Positions 20,473 to 31,240 of a DNA stretch of 64,000 bases are shown in pieces. Source of the stretch: Chrysopilus asiliformis (lineage: Eukaryota; Arthropoda; Insecta; Diptera; Rhagionidae); contig OZ035961.1 in the NCBI GenBank assembly GCA_964034945.1, positions 66,686,031 to 66,750,030 on the forward strand, written 5' to 3'. Every line of letters begins with the position of its first letter. Position 1 is the first letter of the stretch. The notes under the pieces were generated by a model, which saw only the letters and a program-made list of their open reading frames with translations, had not been told where the DNA came from and searched no databases. Both the position numbers and the translations under genes were made by a program.

Positions 20473-21219
20473 ATTTACATTAAAATATTTAATTTATTGA
20501 AAAAAAATCACTTCAAGGCACTACACAACTGTATGTCTTCACAGCGAGCTGAGAAAGCGAACTAATCGGATATCAAAAAACACCACAAAAGCAAATTTTT
20601 AAGGTTCTAGATGTTTTGTTACTAACCAGCCACTTGACTATTGTTTAAATTTTATTTTTTAGATGCCGACAAAACTTTAATAAACAATACGATTGATTTG
20701 GAGCATTAGATTTTGTATATTAGTAAAATTTACAGGGTGCTCAATACTTTTGGCCAAGGCTGTATAAGACGAATTTCGAATCATCTATAAATAAAATAGT
20801 ATTTGTACACTTAAAGAGAAACATCCTGGTACACTGTCGAAAAGACAGAGTCAATCACGCACCGAAATGAAGTTTGAGAGAGTCCATCACCTTTCAGAGA
20901 AAATCGAACTTCGGGCTAGGGAGCAGGGATCCCGTTTACACTACTATCGTAGTTTTACACTACTATTTCGACATAATTTGACCTAACACTACTTACACTA
21001 CTGAAAAACTCGAAACACTACCTTTTTCGCCATATAAAAAACGTGCTACAAAGAAAGTTAAAATCTAGATTTGAAAATTTCATTTATCTGGGGAAAATTC
21101 AAAAATATGTAATATGTATTCATTCAGACTCTTTATCTAAAATATTTAAGTACTTTATGCATTCCCTATGAAAAAGTGACTGACTAAACGCACTCAATTC
21201 TTGAACAAAAGGGACATAT

Positions 21220-21466
21220 GAGGCGTTAAAAGCTAGAGTGGACCAACCCACATAATCGAGTTTTTGAAGCTTTTTCACTTTTGTACTATTATTTACTGTA
21301 AATTTTTGGAAAAAAAAACTTGTGTGGACTTTATTACTCAATGTTGAAATGTTCTTTTGTGCATACAAACATTTTTATCTAGAAACTCACTCGCAATAGT
21401 GATTCAAACACAAAAAAATTCACGATTTCGACATGTGGGTTGGTCCACTCTAGCTTTTAACGCCTC
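21220..21466. mobile_element. 247-bp MITE with 4-bp duplication, copy A
   Basis: Terminal repeats begin GAGGCGTTAAAAGCTAGAGT and extend 34 bp without mismatch to ACCCACAT. ATAT flanks both sides (21216-21219, 21467-21470). A relative of the same length, inverted, lies at 30724-30969 with diverged terminal repeats but conserved interior (TTTTTATCTAGAAACTCACT, TTATTACTCAATGTTGAAAT). Non-coding. Confidence 0.85.
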
Positions 21467-21485
21467 ATATAATACTTAGTTAATA

Positions 21486-21993
21486 AACATAACAAAAGCT
21501 ATAATTGCCAATCTGGCAACTATTGAAAACCCATATGGGTATTTAAGTGGACGGCGAAGAGTTGTATCAAAATTCCACTTTGAAGGCAAACATAAGATTT
21601 TTTTTTAATTTATTCCAATCGGATTTTGATGTATAGGAGTTTTATGTAGAATCATATCCTAAATAACTTTTGTTCTTGCATTTTTTTGATAAGATGCACC
21701 GTTTTTGAGATATTCACAAAAAACGTTTTCGTTCTAATAGTCCATTTTTGCCCATTAACGAACTTAGCCTTGCATTTTACGAAAAACCAATCCTCGCAAA
21801 ATTTCAAGTCTCTAGCTCAATCCATGCGCCCGCAATCCGCGCCACAGACGGACGGACATGCGGAAATCAAAATCTTTTGTCATTCCTAACACACTGGTGT
21901 AATTCATTTTTGTGTGTAATAACGGGATCTTGGCGTTACAAGCGGTGAGGCAAATCTAATATACCCTTTGGTTTCATCATACGGGTATAAAAA
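21486..21993 (-). mobile_element. mini-me/DINE-like element, copy 4
   Basis: Contains the stem-loop ATTGCCAATCTGGCAA near 21504 and terminus TACGGGTATAAAAA. This copy lacks the GGGGGGTACCCCCC palindrome (deleted around 21735) and has nearly no GTCY core: only GACGGACGGAC at about 21847. Nested in the hAT at 20924-22161. Confidence 0.85.
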
Positions 21994-22308
21994 TGTACTG
22001 ATATGATATGCAATAAAACATTAGACGGTAACACACAAAATGTGTTGTCTCAATAAAACTCTAAACGACTGTAAAAAAAGTTGACACTACTGAAATCCCT
22101 CTGACACTACTATTTTTCGATCAGTAACACTCCGCTTTTCAATTTTGGGGTGGGAACCCTGCTAGGGAGTAGTTCCCTGTGGTGTTAATTTTTAACGCCT
22201 CTTCGGTATTAAACCAACTTATTAGAAGAGTTAAAAAAAAATCACCTCACAATTTTTTTTTGCAAGCATTTGGGATGTTTTGATTTTTTCTCGTGTTTTC
22301 AATGTTAA

Positions 22309-22502
22309 CACTCTAACTGCCACGTCAGTCAAAAATACCGGAAACCTAATTTTACACAACGATTTTTTGTAGTTGCACAAATTTTATGGTAATAAAATAA
22401 CATTTAGGTATAATTTTGTTTCAATTTTTATTCTCTTAGTGCCTTTTTGACTGACAACTAAATATTCGAAAAAGGCTTAAAACTGTCATGGCAGTTAGAG
22501 TG
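22309..22502. mobile_element. piggyBac-like MITE
   Basis: TTAA (22305-22308) CACTCTAACTGCCACG .. CATGGCAGTTAGAGTG TTAA (22503-22506). TTAA duplication and short CAC-starting inverted repeats suit piggyBac-type cut-and-paste. The uninterrupted SINE-like copy at 63270-63480 has a single TTAA at the equivalent place (..TTTTCAAAGTTAATATTGAC), so the empty site is visible. Non-coding, 194 bp. Confidence 0.88.
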
Positions 22503-22646
22503 TTAATATTTAGTTGTTAAGAATTTTTCTTGCATGTCTCCATCGGGACTCGAACATGGCATCTCTCGATTTGTAAACAATTTGCCTTCCCAATAGGTTG
22601 TTGAAGCCAATCTTAAGCTGTAGTATATTCTTCACGTATATTCTTC

Positions 22647-22763
22647 AACCTTCACGGTGATAACACAGTGCCACAGTTGCACTGGACCTAATTCAGGTTT
22701 AACAGAAAAAACTTTCACGACTGATAAAGGCAAAGCTAAAACAAAACAAATGTTCATTTCATT
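22647..22763. repeat. Direct repeat 1 of 2 (359 bp apart)
   Basis: The 117-bp stretch from AACCTTCACGGTGATAACAC to CAAATGTTCATTTCATT is repeated at 23006-23122 with almost no change. A diverged third piece lies at 55870-55955. Between the direct repeats is AT-rich DNA with CTGTCTGACGAGGGCTTCGTC. Either a tandem duplication of a 359-bp segment or a target for unequal exchange; the element class is unknown. Confidence 0.85.
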
Positions 22764-23005
22764 TGAATCACAGTCGAAAACCATTTGCATTGTCAATGCA
22801 AAAATCCACTATAAAGTTCTCGAGCCGGAGATTTCTAAAATAATTCGCACAAGCCGAATTAAATCAGATGGTGAATATATAAAAACTTCTTGTAAGTTCC
22901 TATGATCCATCCAATAAAACAATTTCTGTAATAGAGAGCAGGAGGAGTTGACACTACTCTGTCTGACGAGGGCTTCGTCACTCCCCTGAGCCCGAAACAA
23001 ACATG

Positions 23006-23122
23006 AACCTTCACGGTGATAACACAGTGCCACAGTTGCACTGGACCTAATTCAGGTTTAACAGAAAAAACTTTCACGACTGATAAAGGCAAAGCTAAAA
23101 CAAAACAAATGTTCATTTCATT
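23006..23122. repeat. Direct repeat 2 of 2
   Basis: Second copy of the stretch at 22647-22763. The two copies diverge beyond TTCATTTCATT. Short frames across them on both strands are repeated because the DNA is repeated, not because of a gene. Confidence 0.85.
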
Positions 23123-23830
23123 AGAACCACTGTACTTTCAAAGTTCTTTGAAAAACCGCAAGAAAGGCACTTTTTTCGTGCTTGGAGTTGCTACTAAGCG
23201 TGTAATTCCTAGTACATATGGATGTAGCAGCGAAAACGGCAACGGGTTTTAGGATTTTGTGTTCTTAAGCTGTTTGTGTTGTTAAACGGGTCTTTCTTAA
23301 GCGACTGTGTATATACTTAACTTGAAGAAACTTTCAGATATCTGGATTATAATGCTAGAAAAATTGAGTTCAGAACATGAACATACATAGAAGAATATTC
23401 ATTGCCTAAAAATTGTGTATAAACTTTCACCACGAATTTCTGTATAAAATTCGCAAGCAATTTCTGTATGAAATTCACAAGGAATTTCAATATGAAATTC
23501 TACATAAATTATTAAGTTCTTGCTGTAAAAAAGATTCCACTAGGAAGTTTCGTGTAAAATTCTGCGGAAACTTTTATAAGACTTTTAAAATATTACGACA
23601 TACTCCATAATGGATATGACATCTGTAATGAATTATCTCACTGCTGTCCGTGGGAAACTCATTTTCTTATTCATACAGCTTCGAAAAAACTTCAATGGAA
23701 ATTTCCACTTGGGTAAAAACCCAAAGCGCGTTGCTATGGAAAACCACGCAAGTAACGTAACAATTTTGCGATTCGCAGATTTTGAAGCAAGTTGTATAAC
23801 TTTTTATTATAACTTGCATCGTTTACTTGC
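23123..23830. other. Unassigned; short ATTTCTGTATGAAATTC-like tandem phrases
   Basis: Around 23425-23510 imperfect repeats of GAATTTCTGTATAAAATTC occur. No coding content was recognised. Confidence 0.4.
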
Positions 23831-23833
23831 ATA

Positions 23834-24276
23834 GGGCAATTCACTCTTGATCGTAGATAGTAAAATCGTAGATTGTACTGTACATCTACGATGGAAAAGT
23901 ACAACGAAGCGTGACCAGCACTTTACTAGAGGTTGTGGGTTTTGTCGTAAATTGTTGACTCTTTTATTTATTTTCTTTACCTAAATTGTTTAAAGCATTT
24001 TTTAACTCTTAATTTATACTAAATCATATAAATACTTTAATTTACTTACTTTTCCAATGTCCATTTTAGAGTTGGCACCAAGTTGACATGTCACAAAAGA
24101 TGCCTTAACCTTACTTTATTAGAAGTACGACAAAAACTACTATTTTACCATACCTTCGGGTGTAGTAGATTGTAATTTTCGTCGTAAAAAAATTTGTATG
24201 GAGAACTGTCAAAAAACTGCGATTTATTTACGATTCTACGAGTTTACGATCAACTACGCTAAAGAGTGATTAGCCC
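23834..24276. mobile_element. 443-bp TIR element with TA duplication
   Basis: Left end GGGCAATTCACTCTTGATCG, right end ..AAAGAGTGATTAGCCC, flanked by TA on both sides (23832-23833, 24277-24278). Further inside, TCGTAGA / TCTACG and TTTGTCGTAAA / ACGACAAAAA phrases are also inverted. Non-coding, probably a MITE of the Tc1/mariner superfamily. Confidence 0.6.
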
Positions 24277-24749
24277 TACTGATTCTTTACTCAATTTGAA
24301 TTGTAACGTTTTTGATGCAGACTGGCGTTACTTATATCCTATATTATAATGAAAAATGTTTACTGGGCATACGATAGAGATAAAAAATCTTTTATCCCGT
24401 TTTAGCCATAAGCAGAATTTTTACTATATTAAAAAGTATTTCGAGTAGTTGAGATTTTTTCTAAACTAAAATGCCAAGTACAGATTTTTTTTAAAAGCTT
24501 TTATTTAGCTTTCCTTCGTGTTTGTGAGATTCAAATCTTGCCAGATTCAATTTCGACCCACTTCCACTCATCCGATTGACTTGAAATTTTCAACAGATAT
24601 GTAAGTCCGATGGCAACACAATTGTAAGGATAAGGGAAGGCCATGAGAGGATAACGTGATTATCCTTTTCCTCAAAATTTTCAGGAAAAATCTCACCTCA
24701 AAGTACTTTGACATTAAGAAGTCTGTAAGGTTAAGGTAGGTCCTGTTAT

Positions 24750-24918
24750 TTAAAAAGCTTTTATTTAAAAAAAACATGCACTAAAAAGGAAAACATAATT
24801 TTTTGGGCACAGTGTATCAGAAATAAAACCGAGATAAGGCCATAAAAAAAATAAATTAAATATTTATCTCGCTTTTATTTGTGATACACTATCCCCAAAC
24901 ATTTTTAAATAAAAGCTT
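24750..24918. repeat. Small foldback element
   Basis: AAAAAGCTTTTATTTAAAAA (about 24756) is inverted as TTTAAATAAAAGCTTTTTAA (about 24903); inner arms CAGTGTATCAGAAATAAAAC and TTTTATTTGTGATACACT also pair. A loose relative of the outer motif is at 24492. Confidence 0.6.
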
Positions 24919-24919
24919 T

Positions 24920-26529
24920 TTAAAAAAAATTTTTTTTTGCTTGATACGAGGGATATTTTTACATTCTCAGATCAATAGCGAGTAAAATATGAGAAACACA
25001 AGTTTTCTTTGCAGTTAAATTTTATAGATTTAATTTTTTTCTCCGGCGAAACTATGTATTTAGGGAAATGTGATAACAAGGGAAAATCCTTATCGACTTT
25101 TTATGCTATTCAATGAACAGTGAATATATTCACAGCGTCAAGTTTAATCAGCCCAATCTGATCAAATCAAATCATCAAAGAATAAGGTTACAGCCACGCA
25201 GTTGTAAAGCAGATTTACGCCAATATAATTTGATATAAAATCGGAAATGCTGGAAATATTATTCCGGCACTCCAGGATAGATAGACTTTTGTATGGGAAG
25301 ATTTTTGCTAAAATTTGAATGTTAGTATGTCGATTGTAAAGATCTAAATCGAACACAGGTGTGAAAAAATTTGTCTGCCAACATTGTTAGAGCTATTTTC
25401 CTGATATAAAACAGAACCGAAAAAAAACATATTTTGTTACTCACGTGCTATCATTTATATTTGATTTTCGACTGAATACGCAGCCACCCAAATTCTCTGA
25501 ATAGATTTGAAACGAGAAATTTTCCTAAAAGTATTTCACAACACCATGTGTTATCACATGTAAATAACACTTTTGTAATTTGATTCAAAAATGTAGATAA
25601 TTCTTTGATACATTTTTTAACGATTACTAATGTATTGCACAATAAAACTATTTAAAGATAATTGTTTTGAAATCGGAAAAGAATTTTCATTTGGTGTTTT
25701 TAACAACAAAAATATTGAAATATTTTATTAACAGTGAAAAAAAGATTTACTTTGATATTCAACTATAACTTGAAGCTTGGGAAATTTACAAAATTTACGG
25801 TTCGGTAGAGAGGCAGTTGGCCGAGAAACCCGGGGTTATAGAATAATTTTATATCGGGAGCCAAATTGCTAACAAAAGCAACTGGCCACGTCTACGGAAA
25901 AACTGATACTGAAAAACGGAAGCATGGTTCATCGGCCCCAATCTGTATCGGTGCCATAAATGGCTCAGGAGAGAAATTTAACTTTTTGCACTAGTATATG
26001 TGCTATCGATAGTCTAAAGGTGCGTATATACAATTATGTCAACATAATCAAATCCATATCAAAGGCAACCAACATTTATATCACGAAATGTTTGCTGAAG
26101 GGAAATCTTCTAGGATCAGCGATGTAAAATAGAAAATGGGTGCCTGTGTTCAGAGAGAGCAAATGCATCCTGTGAGCTTTTTGACGGGGAATAGGAAAAA
26201 AGCTTCCGATTAAAAAGTTAACAGCAGTAATCACTCCTATTTCCAAATAATTAAAAGAATATACTATTAATATTAATAAACCACCAAACTATTGGTTGTT
26301 TAGACTAAAGTAAGATTCATCATTTAATTTCCTATTGTAGTTGCCAAATTAATAAATATGTAACTAAAATAATACAAATTCGTCGTTAACACGAAATAGT
26401 TTAAAAAAATTTAAGGACAATTGTTTACTTGCCTAACTTTTGGCCGCTTGTCCTTTTTAATTGCGTATGTTGGTTTGCCACTACATAATGTAATGATTCA
26501 CCAAGAGCTTTTTTGAATTACTGCAATGC
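24920..26529. other. Unassigned AT-rich DNA
   Basis: No supported feature. A less AT-rich patch at 25800-25980 (GAGAAACCCGGGG region) has no open frame or recognised homology. Confidence 0.45.
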
Positions 26530-26533
26530 AAAT

Positions 26534-26785
26534 CGTCGCCTGAGAATTTAAGTGTCGTATGTAGTTTTTTTCGAGTTTTGAAGTGGGATCAATTTCTGAG
26601 TTTTTCAAAGCTGCTTTTCAATTTGGTGCAATTCATTTTTAATTTTCTTAAAGACAAATACTAATTCTGTATTCGATTTAAATATGAAAAAAATCGGTCT
26701 GCTGGAAAAAGAGTTTTGATAGTTTAAACTCAATTCACTCAAAACCAACGAAAATTACATACGACATTTAAATTCTCAGCCGACG
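26534..26785. mobile_element. 252-bp MITE with 4-bp AAAT duplication
   Basis: Arms of about 55 bp start CGTCGCCTGAGAATTTAAGT and are inverted at the right (..CTCAGCCGACG). AAAT flanks both sides (26530-26533, 26786-26789). Size and duplication length match the MITE pair at 21220 and 30724, although the terminal repeats differ. Confidence 0.7.
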
Positions 26786-26789
26786 AAAT

Positions 26790-28960
26790 GTAAAATTTTG
26801 CTTAACTCAATCAACTTATAACATTTTTATATGACATAAATCTTGGCAATTTGCCTCTAGCACTTTTTAAATAATTATTTCCCTCTGAAATAATGTTGCC
26901 CGAAGTTTTAGCGAATGTTGCCCGAAGTTATGTTTACTGAGAAACCCTTAGTAGGGAAACTTGGAGTACTTAGACAGGATTTTTCAAAGTTATATCCTGG
27001 CTAATTCCTTCATTGAATTGGAAAACTTTTATTTTAATAAAAAAATTGCTTATTTGCCTATAAAATCCAGAAGAACATTTTTTACTAGTGTTGCAAAAAT
27101 ATATTTTAAAAAACTTAGCGGTGAGATGTTACCTTTCTTACTTTTAACAAAACCTCTGATAATGGAAAATTCAACATTTTTGTCAAATTTAAAAAAAAAC
27201 TCGACAACTTATTGAGTTAGCAAATTGAAATTTGGCAGAGAACAAGTTTTAACCAAAAGTTAAACTTCGTTCGAAAATAGTAAAAATTGGACCACATTTA
27301 TTTTGTACCCTACATGATGAAATTATCAAAAAATTATCGATCATTTTTTGAAAAATATTACAGAACTTATACACAAAAAAACATTTAAAAAGATGGGGTA
27401 TCTGTAGAGTGAGAAAAGATATTATTTTACGGTGAAAGACAAAAATGTAGAGCGATGTATCGTTTATAATTTCGCACTCCGACTTTTTCCAGTAAAACCG
27501 TAAATTTAAAAAAAATCAAATAAAAAAAGTCGAAAAATTGTAGATATTAATGCCTCAAGTAACTACGTGGTATCTCGAGTAACTACGTGGTTTTCGATAG
27601 TTCTAATTATGATAAAAGTTGAAGATAATAAAATTTTCTGCACTTTTCTCTTATACTGGATCTCCGTATCTTATACCGTCATTTTAAACAGAAATGTCGG
27701 AATGCAAAATTATGGACGATAAACAGTTTACTTATTTGCCTTTTACTGTTAAGAAATATCTATCTCGCCACTCTGCAGATATTCTTTTTTTATAAGAAAG
27801 TCTATATTTGGTTGGATTTCTTTCCGTTAAGGAAATTCTACCTGAAATTTCCAGGCAGGGTTGGGCGAACCGCTCCATGAGATTTGTCCGCGTTCTTGTC
27901 CTGACTCAGCACAATATTTTGTCGGCTCAACTCGTCGAATATGGGTGATTTGAGTCAGGGGAACGCGGAACATTAAATAACATTCCTTACTCAGTCGTTG
28001 CTCAGATAGTGTGTAATCATAGAAGAGATCAAATGAGAAATAAACTCTTGAAACTGAAAATTAAGATAAAAGAATTCTCACATTCACACGAAAAAATATT
28101 TAACTATAGGAAACACAATCCAGTCGTCTTTCATCAGTCTCCTCCTTCCCAAGAAAACTTTCCAGAGCTCACATTACCTCCCTTAAAAGGATTTTAATCA
28201 TACATTTTCAAAGTTTTAATCAACATCAAAAACACATTTTCAAATACGTTGCAGCGCCTAGCGACATCTAGTGACCAAAGAAATACTTTTTTTGAGTATC
28301 AAACTCATGCAGAGGAGTGTAACAAAAAAAAATCCACTAGAGTTTCCTTGATTTTATTTTAAACCTCTTTGTAAATTATTCCTTTTTCCTCATTTATCCA
28401 ACACAGCCGGAAATCAATCTTTCAAAATACGAATTCCTTACCACAAAAACTCCGTTTTTTTAAATGATGGAAAACGCGGAAAAACGAGACTGGTTATACA
28501 TGGACAATTCAACCTTGGCTTCCTCTTTCTCTAATACAGCTTCTGGTTCTTCGACGGCTTATTAAGTTGCTTAAAATTCGGTTTTTTAAATGTTAGTAAT
28601 TTAATCTCCTTTCTCACACGCTCGAAGTTCAATTTGTAATCGCTCATTTTAATTAAAAGAAATTCCGTTCGATCGTAGCGTTCATGAACATTACAGTTGT
28701 AGGAACCGTTTGAAATTAATTTTGCTATTTGACACACTAACTATCTTCCGGAAAGTTGACGGACTTCCATCTCCCCAAAAACCGTACTCTAACTTTATGG
28801 AAATTAAGCTGTTAACTGAAAAATTACCGGGGAAAATAAAATACCCTTTTCATTCTCCCTTTTTTTTAGATTTCAAATTTTTGTTTTTTGGAATATTCAC
28901 ACCGTTCCTCAATTACTATTTCTCCGCTCTCTCTCCCACACGAAAAATCTCTCCCACACG
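26790..28960. other. Unassigned; possible ancient DINE-related patch
   Basis: Around 27225-27310 there are phrases (AAATTTGGCAGAGAACAAG, TTCGTTCGAAAATAG, ATTGGACCAC) resembling the AAATTTTGCGCAGATCCG / GGTCCA blocks of the mini-me/DINE copies, suggesting a much older relative. Nothing else is supported; TTGCCCGAAGTTTTAGCGAA/TGTTGCCCGAAGTT near 26900 is a short direct duplication. Confidence 0.3.
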
Positions 28961-28963
28961 AAA

Positions 28964-29542
28964 TTTTTATACCCGTATGGTGAAACCAAAGGGTATATTA
29001 ACTTTGCCTTACCGTTTGTAACGCCAAGATCCTGTCATCGCACAAAAAAATGAATTACACCAGTGTGTTTAGAATGATGAAAAAAGTTGAATTTAGCATG
29101 TCCGTCCGTCTGTCCGTCTGTCCGTCCGTCTGTCCGTCCGTCTGTCCGTCTGTCTGTCTGTCTGTGGCGCGGATTGCGGGCGCACGGATTGACTTGAAAT
29201 TTTGCGCAGATCCGTTTTTCGTAAAATGCGAGGCTAAGTTCGTTAATGGGCAAAAATGGACCATTAGGGGGGGTACCCCCCATACAAACGAAATCGTTTT
29301 TTGTGAATATCTCAAAAACGGTGCATCTTATCAAAAAAGTGCAAGAACAAAAGTTATTTAGGATATGATTCTACATAAAACTCCCATACATCAAAATCCG
29401 ATTGGAATAAATTTTAAAAAATCTTATTGGAAAGTTTGACTTCAAAGTGGAATTTTGGTACAACTGTTTGAATTTTGATCGAATATCACCATACGGGTCT
29501 CCAATGATTGCCAGATTGGCAATTATAGTTTTTGTTATGTTT
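28964..29542 (+). mobile_element. mini-me/DINE-like element, copy 5
   Basis: Plus-strand copy: TTTTTATACCCGTATGGTGA start, core of TCCGTCTG units at 29098-29164, GGGGGGTACCCCCC at about 29269-29282, inverted subterminal repeat ATCACCATACGGGT (about 29487), stem-loop ATTGCCAGATTGGCAAT (about 29507) and TTTTTGTTATGTTT tail. The best template for the family's full layout. Confidence 0.88.
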
Positions 29543-30150
29543 GATTCGATTAAAACAAATTACAAAAAAGAGCCTAAATTAATACTGTTTTTAATTAATC
29601 ATGTCTTAATAAACATACTAATACAGTAAATAAGTCTCATCATTGCCGTCCTCATCTTTGGGATGGGTGAACACTTTGGTTGTTATTGAAGTCTGTCGTC
29701 TTTTCTATTGAATGTGTTGAGGGTATAAAATGGTTTTCTAAGGGTTCAATTTTGAGGAGGGAAAGGCGGAGTGATCCAAAATGTGATGCCGTCCAATGTA
29801 AGTGACGAGGCGTATTTTTACATTTCTTTCACATAAGAGATGTGTTACAAATTATTTCAAAAACCTAAATAATACTGGAGCCCCGCATATACCCATCGAT
29901 TCAGTTCGATGAGTGCGCAACATGTATGTATGTGTGCGTGTGTGTGCCTGTGTTGGTGTTGATCGACTTTTGCCAGTATGAGATCGACTTCTGCCAGTAA
30001 ACCTTAACCGATTTTGACGCGTATCAAATCAATTACTTTAGACTAAGTGACGAAAGTTTTTAATTTGGGAAAATTGTTACCGAACGTCTACTATGAAAAC
30101 ACAGCTTAATCCACTATGAAAACACAGCTTAATTCACCTAACGGTGAGAT
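29543..30150. other. Unassigned; short (TG)n and one 20-bp tandem duplication
   Basis: A GTGTGTGTG-type run lies at about 29927-29950 and CTATGAAAACACAGCTTAAT is repeated twice at about 30090-30135. No gene signal. Confidence 0.45.
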
Positions 30151-30678
30151 CAAAAACAATGTATAACACAGACGATTCAAATCAAACAAATCATTTTAGA
30201 AGAAGCATGAATTTTTCAATCAAAAACTTAATACCCCATCGCCACGTGTTCAGCTAAGGCACAAACCAGAAAATACTCGCGTCACTTAAAAGCACAGTAG
30301 ACACAAAAGTTTGCGCTGTTGTCTAATATATAATAAACCATAACTCGAGCATTGTTTCTAAGTTTTTACTTCAAAAGGCTAACATTTTGAAGTAAAAGCT
30401 TAGAAAAAATGCTCGAGTTATGGTTTTTTCCATTTTCAAAACCTGCTAGAGAAGGAAGTATCAACTGCTGAGGAACATGCAATCAACAACGAATGAATAA
30501 AACAAATATTTGGCAACAAGGGATAATTATACTTAAGCTTTCTCATAAAGCGACTATCTTCTGGTTTGTGCCTTAGCTGAACACGTGGCGATGGGTATTA
30601 AGTTTTTGATTAAAAAATTCATGCTTCTTCTAAAATGATTTGTTTGATTTGAATCGTCTGTGTTATACATTGTTTTTG
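30151..30678. repeat. Two-level foldback element
   Basis: Outer arms 30151-30271 and 30559-30678 are nearly perfect reverse complements (CAAAAACAATGTATAACACA / TGTGTTATACATTGTTTTTG) of about 120 bp, containing CACGTGTTCAGCTAAGGCAC. Inside is an independent hairpin, about 30333-30427: AACCATAACTCGAGCATT .. AATGCTCGAGTTATGGTT around GGCTAACA. The structure would fold as a hairpin within a hairpin. Confidence 0.88.
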
Positions 30679-30723
30679 GTTAGATGTTACTTTATTTACA
30701 TAATTAAACCTCATATGATAAAT

Positions 30724-30969
30724 GAGGCCTTCAGCGCAATGACGGACTAACCCACATGTTGAAATCGTGATTTTTTTTGTGTTTGAATCACTATTGCGAG
30801 TGAGTTTCTAGATAAAAATGTTTGGATGCACAAAAGAACATTTCAACATTGAGTAATAAAGTCCACACAAATTTTGTTTCCAAAAATTCACAGTCAATTA
30901 TAGTACAAAAGTGGAAAAGCTTCAAAAACTCGATGATGTGGGTTAGTCCGTTATTGCGCTGAAGGCCTC
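30724..30969. mobile_element. 246-bp MITE with 4-bp duplication, copy B
   Basis: Terminal repeats GAGGCCTTCAGCGCAATGAC / its complement extend to ACCCACAT; AAAT flanks both sides (30720-30723, 30970-30973). The interior matches copy A (21220-21466) in opposite orientation. The outer 25 bases of the terminal repeat differ from copy A but have stayed symmetrical within each copy. Confidence 0.85.
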
Positions 30970-30984
30970 AAATATAAGTGGGTA

Positions 30985-31240
30985 TAATGTTGAAAGTTTT
31001 TATACAAAAACATTTGAAAACTCGAAAACGATTTGAAGACGAAGTTGAAATTTGGCATAGAACAGGCTTTTATCAAAATATATACCTTTTTCGAAAATGG
31101 GAAAAATTGAACCACCCGTTCCCACCTCACCCACACAAATGTAAAAAAAGATTTTTGCATTTTTCTCATAAACGGCGCATTTTATCAAAAAATTTGTTTA
31201 GACAAAAAGTGTTTAGAATATAATTCGACGAAATGGAAAA
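30985..31240 (+). mobile_element. Diverged relative of the mini-me/DINE middle region
   Basis: In order: GAAATTTGGCATAGAACAGG, TTTTTCGAAAATGGG, CACCCACAC, TTTTTGCATTTTTCTCATAA, GGCGCATTTTATCAAAAAA and AGTGTTTAGAATATAATTCG. These line up with the ordinary copies' AAATTTTGCGCAGATCCG, CGTAAAATGCG, CCCCCATAC, GTGAATATCTCAAAAACG, GGTGCATCTTATC and TTAGGATATGATTC. No GTCY core or termini are left. Inferred from collinearity only. Confidence 0.35.

Larger units (their letters stand above)
19189..20762. mobile_element. Tc1-like element present as a head-to-head inverted dimer
   Basis: Left end CAGCCTTGGCCAAAAGTATT and right end its exact reverse complement, flanked by TA at 19187-19188 and 20763-20764. 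The identity does not stop at the terminal repeat: the whole left arm (19189-19951) is repeated inverted as the right arm (20000-20762), with very few differences, around a 48-base spacer. Each arm holds the 5' half of a Tc1-like transposase gene, so both copies read toward the centre and break at the same codon. Confidence 0.93.
20924..22161. mobile_element. hAT element inside the SINE-like copy
   Basis: Ends CAGGGATCCCGTTTACACTA and ..GTGGGAACCCTG, flanked by the perfect 8-bp duplication CTAGGGAG (20916-20923 and 22162-22169). The ends carry many subterminal ACACTACT motifs, as hAT ends often do. The interior was itself invaded by a MITE (21220-21466) and a mini-me/DINE copy (21486-21993). 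No transposase is present. Confidence 0.9.
20830..22625 (-). mobile_element. SINE-like family 2, copy interrupted by two insertions
   Basis: On the minus strand the head (22620-22540) resembles the tRNA-like head at 62868-62925, followed by TTGCATGTCTC-type sequence, a GTGTTTTC..AACATC..TTGCAAGCA block, then ACCAACTTATTA, TTAACACCACAGGGAA and, beyond the hAT insertion, TCGAACTTCGGGCT..TGATGGACTC and GTGCGTGATTGAC. The same order is seen uninterrupted at 62855-63232. Insertions: hAT 20924-22161 and piggyBac-like MITE 22309-22502. Confidence 0.7.

Noticed and set aside
27850..28000. GC-richer patch as a possible exon (GGTTGGGCGAACCGCTCCATG region)
   Set aside because: No open frame longer than ch­ance and no splice pair in phase was found.
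29929..29951. TG-rich run as a significant satellite
   Set aside because: Short and interrupted; ordinary for this DNA.
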